64,000 bases of DNA from AC-32 sp963746155. GTDB lineage: Bacteria > Actinomycetota > Thermoleophilia > Gaiellales > Gaiellaceae. Within the stretch, counting starts at the first letter, position 1; each line of letters opens with the position of its first letter. Position numbers and translations under genes: made by a program. The notes beneath the pieces are model-generated. The model saw only the letters and a list, made by a program, of their open reading frames with translations. It was not told the DNA's origin and did no database searches. Positions 59,478-64,000 of the stretch are shown piece after piece. The stretch is from positions 360,024-424,023 of the forward strand of contig CAVVAB010000010.1 of assembly GCA_963746155.1 (NCBI GenBank). Direction: 5' to 3'.

Positions 59478-60890
59478 GTGCGCCGCTTCGGGGTCAGAGC
59501 GCTCATTCTCCTGCCGCTGCTCGTCGTCGTGGCCGCCTGCGGCACCGGCAAGAAGGCCGACTCGCCCACGACCTCGGTTGCACCGGCCGCGCTCAGGCCG
59601 CCCAAGGTCCCGAAGAAGCCCAAGCCCTCGTACGTGCGCGTGTTCGTGTTCGACGGAGACCTCGGCACGCCGGTGCGCGGCGCCCTCGTCCACGTCCTCG
59701 GCCGCCCCGGGCTGACCAACCGCATCGGCCGCGCGCGGATCCTGCTCCCGCACCGCGGCCGACTGCTCGTGACCGTCTCCAAGCCCGGGTACGACTCGTA
59801 CAGCCAGCGGCTCAACTTCGTCAACCGCCCGCTCCACGGCGTCCGCGTCTACCAGCACAAGCTGCAGTGGACGATGTACGGCGCCACCCCGCAGCGCACC
59901 CAGGCGCATCCGTACATCCGCGTCCGCCCGCCGTTCAAGACGATCTGGAGCCGCGCGACCGGCGCGCTGCTCGAGTTCCCGGCCGTCGTCGACGACGGGG
60001 TCGCCTTCGTCACGAATTACAAGGGCAGCGTCCGCGCCTACCTGATGAAAAACGGCGCGACCGTCTGGCGGCGTGACATCGGCGGGATCATGGCCGCCTC
60101 GCCCGCGGTCTACGGCGACCAGCTCGTCGTGCACGGGATGAACGGCTCCGTGTGGGTGCTGAACCGCCACAACGGGCGGGTGCTGTGGCACTACACGGCG
60201 GGCTCGCCGATCGAGTCCTCTCCGCTCGTGGTGAACGGCGTCGACTACTTCGGCGACTGGGGAGGGACGGTCACCGCGCTCGACCTGCGGACGCGCAAGG
60301 CGCGCTGGACGTACCGCTCCGGGAACAAGATCACCTCGAGCGCCTCATACGCGAACGGCACGGTCTTCATCGGCGACTACGGCGGCCGGCTCCTCGCGCT
60401 GGCGGCGGGCAACGGCGGGCTGCGCTGGTCGGGCAGCGTCAACGGCCGGATCTACGGGACGCCCGCGGTGGCGAACGGCCGCGTGTTCGCCTCGTCGTCG
60501 ACGGGCGGCTCGCTGACCGCGTTCTCGACGAGCGGCGCGCGGCTGTGGTCGCTCGGCACCGGTTCGTACGTCTACGCGTCGCCCGCGGTCTGGAAGGGGC
60601 GCGTCTACATCGGCTCCTACAACGGCGTCTACTACTGCCTCTCGGCGAAGACGGGCGCCGCGCTCTGGCACTTCTCGACGGCGGGCGCGATCGCAGGCGC
60701 CTCGACGATCGTCGACGGGGTCGCGTACTTCAGTAACCGGCAGCACCGGATCTACGGCGTGAGCGCGCTGACCGGCAGGCAGGTGTTCCGCTTCGGCGAC
60801 GGGGCCTTCGTGCCCGTCTCCGGGAACGGGCGACGGCTCCTCCTGCACGGGTTCTCGCGGCTCTACGCGGTCGAGCCCCGGCACCGATGA
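59478..60890 (+). CDS. beta-propeller (PQQ-like repeat) lipoprotein
   Basis: A 470-residue lipoprotein: signal ALILLPLLVVVAACGTGKKA with lipobox V-A-A-C, a small carboxypeptidase-regulatory-like domain (VRVFVFDGDLGTPVRGALVH), then a PQQ-like propeller from about residue 140. Repeats read DGVAFVTNYKGSVRAYLMKN, NGVDYFGDWGGTVTALDLRT, NGTVFIGDYGGRLLALAAGN and KGRVYIGSYNGVYYCLSAKT. Quinone-binding residues of dehydrogenases are not evident, so it is probably a scaffold or ligand binder like BamB. It overlaps a paralogue by four bases. Confidence 0.8.
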   Translation: MRRFGVRALILLPLLVVVAACGTGKKADSPTTSVAPAALRPPKVPKKPKPSYVRVFVFDGDLGTPVRGALVHVLGRPGLTNRIGRARILLPHRGRLLVTVSKPGYDSYSQRLNFVNRPLHGVRVYQHKLQWTMYGATPQRTQAHPYIRVRPPFKTIWSRATGALLEFPAVVDDGVAFVTNYKGSVRAYLMKNGATVWRRDIGGIMAASPAVYGDQLVVHGMNGSVWVLNRHNGRVLWHYTAGSPIESSPLVVNGVDYFGDWGGTVTALDLRTRKARWTYRSGNKITSSASYANGTVFIGDYGGRLLALAAGNGGLRWSGSVNGRIYGTPAVANGRVFASSSTGGSLTAFSTSGARLWSLGTGSYVYASPAVWKGRVYIGSYNGVYYCLSAKTGAALWHFSTAGAIAGASTIVDGVAYFSNRQHRIYGVSALTGRQVFRFGDGAFVPVSGNGRRLLLHGFSRLYAVEPRHR

Positions 60891-62143
60891 CGAAGATCCT
60901 GCTCGCGGGCGGGGCGGCCCTCGTGCTCGTCGCCGCCGGCCTGGTCTCGTACGGCCTCTACCGCAAGCACGAGGCCCGCGACGTGCGCGGTTCCTCGACG
61001 GTCGAGTTCGTCACGACGCAGCAGACGAAGCCCAAGCCGAAGCCGGTCAACACGTTCGTGTGGCCGATGTACCGCTTCGACCCATCGCGGGAGGCCGCGC
61101 CCGAGGGGATCCCCGCGACGATCCGGCCGCCGTTCCGGCCGCACTGGTACTTCGGCGCTCGCTCGCTCGTGGAGTTTCCGCCCGTCGCCGCGTACGGCCA
61201 CCTCTACGTCGCGAACGCGCGGGGGACGATCTTCGCGCTGAACACCGAGCTCCGGGGAGTGACGTGGAGGCTCCGGACAGGCCGCTGCACGGCCGCAACC
61301 CCGGCGGTCGTGGCGCACACGGTGTTCATGTCCTTTCTGAACAAACCGCCGTGCAACGCCACGCGCTCCGGGCTCACCGGAGAGGTGCTTGCCCTCGACG
61401 CCGACACTGGGAAGCTGCGCTGGCGCGTGGCGATGGGCCCGACGGAGTCGTCGCCGCTCGTCGTCGGCAACCTCGTCTACGTCGGCGACTGGCGCGGCCG
61501 CGTCTACGCGCTGAGCACGCGCACGGGCCGCACGGTGTGGTCGTACCAGACCGGCGACAAGGTCAAGGACGGGATGGCGTACGCGGGCGGGCGCGTCTTC
61601 TTCGGCTCCTACGACCACCACGTCTACGCGCTGAACGCGCACACCGGGCGGCTGGTCTGGAAGGCCTCCGCCCAGGAGCGGCTCGGTGCGCGCGGCACCT
61701 TCTACTCGACGCCCGCGGTCGCCTACGGCCGCGTCTACATCGGCGCGACCGACCGCAAGGTCTACTCGTTCGGCGCGACAAGCGGGAAGCTGCGCTGGTC
61801 GCACGGGACCGGCGGCTACGTCTACGCGTCGCCCGCGGTCTGGAACGAGCGCGTGCTCGTCGGCTCGTACGACGGCACGTTCTACTGCTTCGACGCCGCC
61901 ACCGGCGACGTCTGCTGGAGCTTCAAGGCGAACGGCCCGATCTCGGGCTCCGCGGTCGTGATCAACGGCGTCGTCTACTTCTCGACGTTCAAGAACCGCA
62001 CCTACGCGCTCGACGCCCGCACGGGAAAACCGCTCTGGTTCTTCCGGCGCGGGAAGTACGCCGGCGTCGTCACCGACGGCAAGCAGCTCTTCCTCGTGGG
62101 CTACGGGCGCGTCTACGCCATGCTCCTGAAAGGTCGCAGGTAG
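60887..62143 (+). CDS. beta-propeller (PQQ-like repeat) membrane-anchored protein
   Basis: A 418-residue paralogue of the preceding gene, with an uncleaved N-terminal helix (AGGAALVLVAAGLVSYGLYR) in place of a lipobox and a threonine/lysine-proline linker. Propeller blades repeat G-x-V-Y-A-L-x-x-x-T-G-x-x-x-W: GNLVYVGDWRGRVYALSTRT, GGRVFFGSYDHHVYALNAHT and YGRVYIGATDRKVYSFGATS. One blade has an extra loop with three cysteines (TGRCTA, PPCNAT and later GDVCW). The two propellers share YVYASPAVW. ATG overlaps the previous stop, so they may form one complex on the cell surface. Confidence 0.8.
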   Translation: MTKILLAGGAALVLVAAGLVSYGLYRKHEARDVRGSSTVEFVTTQQTKPKPKPVNTFVWPMYRFDPSREAAPEGIPATIRPPFRPHWYFGARSLVEFPPVAAYGHLYVANARGTIFALNTELRGVTWRLRTGRCTAATPAVVAHTVFMSFLNKPPCNATRSGLTGEVLALDADTGKLRWRVAMGPTESSPLVVGNLVYVGDWRGRVYALSTRTGRTVWSYQTGDKVKDGMAYAGGRVFFGSYDHHVYALNAHTGRLVWKASAQERLGARGTFYSTPAVAYGRVYIGATDRKVYSFGATSGKLRWSHGTGGYVYASPAVWNERVLVGSYDGTFYCFDAATGDVCWSFKANGPISGSAVVINGVVYFSTFKNRTYALDARTGKPLWFFRRGKYAGVVTDGKQLFLVGYGRVYAMLLKGRR

Positions 62144-62146
62144 AGT
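62141..62146 (+). promoter_or_regulatory. -10 box (TAGAGT) of the Wzz-like gene
   Basis: TAGAGT ten bases before the ATG at 62157; its TAG is the stop codon of the propeller gene. Confidence 0.35.
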
Positions 62147-62156
62147 CGCGCCCGCG

Positions 62157-62999
62157 ATGACGACCTCGACCGAACCGCGCGCGGCCGGGCACGAGGCTCC
62201 GGATCCCGACGCCGAGCGGGAGGTCGACCTCCACCGCCACTGGAACGCGCTGCTCCTGCGCTGGTGGCTACCGGCCGCAGGCCTGGTCGGCGGGATCGTG
62301 GTCGGGCTCCTCATCTCGATCGGCGGCAGCCAGGTGTACACGGCAAAGACGACCGTCTACCTCGGACAGCCGCTCTCGCCGACGGGCTCGGTGCCGTTTC
62401 AGAACGACGCGACGAACCCCTCGACAGTCGGCCAGATCATCCACAGCGAGGAGGCCCTGCGCGAGGCAGCCCGTAGGGCAGGCATGCCGGTCGCAAAGCT
62501 CCGCGGACACGTCACCTCGCGCGCGGTCACAGGGTCGTTGACGAGGCTCGGGCAATCGCCGCTCGTCCTGATCACTGTCACCGGGAGCGCGCCGCGTCAG
62601 ACCCAGGTCGCGGCCAACAAACTCGCGCAGATCGTCATCGCCAGGACGTCCACGTACGTCGACCAGCTGAGCGCCAGCCTCAACGCCCAGGTCGACAGCT
62701 ACACGCGCTCGCTGGCGGCGATCGACCGGGCGTCGAGCGGGCTCTCGCCGACCGACCGGCTGATCGCGTCGATCCAGCGCGCCCAGATCGCCGACCAGCT
62801 GACGACGGCCAAGCAGCAGCTGGCGGTGGTCCAGGCGGTCATGAGGGGCAAGCAGGAGACGTTCGCCGTCGCGACCAAGACCACCGCCCGCAGCCGTCGG
62901 AACACCGTGGTCGTCGCGGCGCTGATCGGGCTCCTGCTCGGCATCTTCGCCGCGCTCCTCTGGGAACCGGCCGCCCGGGTCGTCCGCCGCACCGCATAG
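62157..62999 (+). CDS. Wzz/YveK-like polysaccharide chain-length protein
   Basis: A 280-residue protein with two membrane helices flanking an external helical domain: WWLPAAGLVGGIVVGLLISI near residue 35 and RNTVVVAALIGLLLGIFAAL near 255. QVYTAKTTVYLGQPLSPTGS after the first helix matches the Wzz fold. The middle is a coiled helix (YVDQLSASLNAQVDSYTRSL). No P-rich second-helix motif or kinase domain, so it is a short co-polymerase type that sets chain length with the O-antigen polymerase. A small gap separates it from the last GT2 gene. Confidence 0.75.
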   Translation: MTTSTEPRAAGHEAPDPDAEREVDLHRHWNALLLRWWLPAAGLVGGIVVGLLISIGGSQVYTAKTTVYLGQPLSPTGSVPFQNDATNPSTVGQIIHSEEALREAARRAGMPVAKLRGHVTSRAVTGSLTRLGQSPLVLITVTGSAPRQTQVAANKLAQIVIARTSTYVDQLSASLNAQVDSYTRSLAAIDRASSGLSPTDRLIASIQRAQIADQLTTAKQQLAVVQAVMRGKQETFAVATKTTARSRRNTVVVAALIGLLLGIFAALLWEPAARVVRRTA

Positions 63000-63002
63000 C
63001 CT
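62997..63002 (+). promoter_or_regulatory. -10 box (TAGCCT) of the last GT2 gene
   Basis: TAGCCT, starting with the TAG stop of the Wzz-like gene, six bases before the GTG at 63009. Confidence 0.4.
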
Positions 63003-63008
63003 CGGGGA

Positions 63009-63978
63009 GTGCTCGACGACAAGCGGGTTGCAGTCGTCGTGCCCGCGCACGACGAGGAGAAGCTGATCGCGGAGACGATCCGCACGATCCCCTACTTCGT
63101 CGACCGCATCATCGTGGTGGACGACGCTTCCAAGGACGGCACGGTCGCCGTCGTGAAGGAGCTCGACGACGAGCGGATCGTCGTCATCGAGCACGAGCGC
63201 AACCAGGGCGTCGGCGCCGCGATCGTCAGCGGCTACAAGCAGGCCCGCGACGAGCGGATCGACGTGACCGCGGTCATGGCCGCCGACGCGCAGATGGACC
63301 CGGCCGACCTGGAGACGCTCTGCCGGCCGGTCGCGCTCGGCGAGGTGGACTACGCGAAGGCGAACCGCCTCTTCACCGGCCAGGCCTGGGAGGTGATCCC
63401 ACGCTACCGCTACCTCGGGAACGCGTTGCTCAGCCTGCTGACGAAGATCGCCTCCGGCTACTGGCACGTCGCCGACTCGCAGTCTGGCTACACGGCGGTC
63501 TCGCTCGAGTACCTCGAGCTGCTCGACCTCGACCGGCTCTACCCGCGCTACGGCTTCCCGAACGACCTGCTCGTGCACCTGAACGTCTGGAACGGGCGCG
63601 TGCGCGACTATCCCTCCAAGCCGATCTACGGCGTCGGCGAACGCTCGGGGATCCGGCTCCGGAAGGTCGTGCCCACGATCTCCTGGCTCCTGTTCAAGGC
63701 CTTCTGGTGGCGGCTCTGGCAGAAGTACGTGATCCGGGACTTCCACCCGCTCGTCTTCTTCTACGTCCTCGGCGTCTTCATGAGCGTGCTCGGGCTCGGG
63801 CTCGGAATCGCGGAGGTCGTGCTTGCGCATCGGCGGGAACCCGATCACGGCCGCCTCGGTCGTCCTCGTGGCGCTGCTGCTGATCTTCGGCCTGCAGTTC
63901 AGCCTGTTCGCGATGTGGTTCGACATGGAGTCGAACCGCGACCTCGGCGGCCGCACCCGCAGGCGCACCGACCGCTGA
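63009..63978 (+). CDS. family 2 glycosyltransferase, dolichyl-phosphate-mannose-synthase-like (frameshifted)
   Basis: About 322 residues. VAVVVPAHDEEKLIAETIRT, RIIVVDDASKDGTVAVVKEL and VTAVMAADAQMDPADLETLC (D-A-Q metal site) are typical of DPM1/GtrB-like enzymes, which load a sugar onto polyprenyl phosphate. GYWHVADSQSGYTAVSLEYL and YGFPNDLLVHLNVWNGRVRD follow. Two C-terminal membrane helices; the second is out of frame because of one extra base near 63828, and its sequence (AASVVLVALLLIFGLQFSLF) runs to a TGA at 63976. GTG at 63009. Confidence 0.85.
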
Positions 63979-64000
63979 AGTAAAACCTTTGCGAAGGGCG

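Noticed and set aside
2064..63828. Programmed +1 ribosomal frameshifting as the cause of the many broken genes
   Set aside because: The sites share no slippery codon, stop codon or downstream structure, and the zero frame stays open for long distances after them. Random single-base insertions explain them better.
62268..63968. Minus-strand open frame of about 560 codons over the Wzz-like and last GT2 genes
   Set aside because: Composition is Arg/Val/Glu/Asp-rich with no fold signature, the usual antisense artefact here.

Overview
The window looks like part of a chromosome from a high-GC, non-sporulating actinobacterium, most likely of the Thermoleophilia type, possibly a metagenome-assembled genome. 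That placement is an inference. It rests on the strong G/C third-position bias, the frequent GTG starts, start/stop overlaps of the GTGA/ATGA kind, a UvrD2-type helicase with an HRDC domain, and many genes whose -10 box lies only 5-11 bases before the start codon (leaderless mRNAs). No rRNA, tRNA, CRISPR array, prophage or insertion sequence was recognised.

Layout. 1-4.3 kb: small unrelated genes (VOC protein, membrane protein, AlkZ-like winged-helix protein, nucleotidyltransferase-like protein, two tiny overlapping genes, DUF2007, dienelactone-hydrolase-like). 4.3-7.3 kb: a minus-strand operon of an unusual radical SAM protein (CX8CX2C), an MqnC-like radical SAM enzyme and a metallo-beta-lactamase-fold protein that has lost its HxHxDH motif. 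7.3-18.6 kb: envelope and polysaccharide genes (phosphodiester glycosidase, DedA, DegT aminotransferase, FlaA1/CapD dehydratase, then asnB, ASCH, DUF354 and a sugar transferase on the minus strand) around uvrD2. 18.7-29.1 kb: a LysR regulator and an iron-type alcohol dehydrogenase, then a sulfur block on the plus strand: flavoprotein, class I hydro-lyase alpha and beta, phosphosulfolactate synthase (ComA family), APS reductase, APS kinase, ATP sulfurylase and a TauE/SafE exporter. 29-64 kb: a long region for building, moving and decorating a surface polysaccharide (glycosyltransferases, two polymerase/ligase-type proteins, a flippase, two epimerases, a second initiating sugar transferase, four ATP-grasp ligases, a FemAB-like acyltransferase, a Wzz-like protein), mixed with lipoproteins and extracellular beta-rich proteins.

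How the genes fit together. The sulfur block activates sulfate and reduces APS to sulfite. No sulfite reductase is visible nearby; the enzyme present that consumes sulfite is the ComA homologue, which adds sulfite to phosphoenolpyruvate. A sulfonate-producing route is therefore a reasonable hypothesis. A 70-71 base double-hairpin element with covarying stems occurs four times on the plus strand, twice directly after stop codons inside this block (23276 and 26905), and also at 20614 and 34525. It is the strongest undescribed signal in the window.

Sequence quality. Fifteen genes carry at least one frameshift (17 sites). Sixteen sites look like one extra base and one like a missing base, and nine lie between 50 and 64 kb. 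This bias points to uncorrected insertion errors in the assembly rather than real gene decay, so these genes are annotated as CDS with the break noted. No gap between genes exceeds about 170 bases. The last 22 bases (63979-64000) show nothing recognisable.
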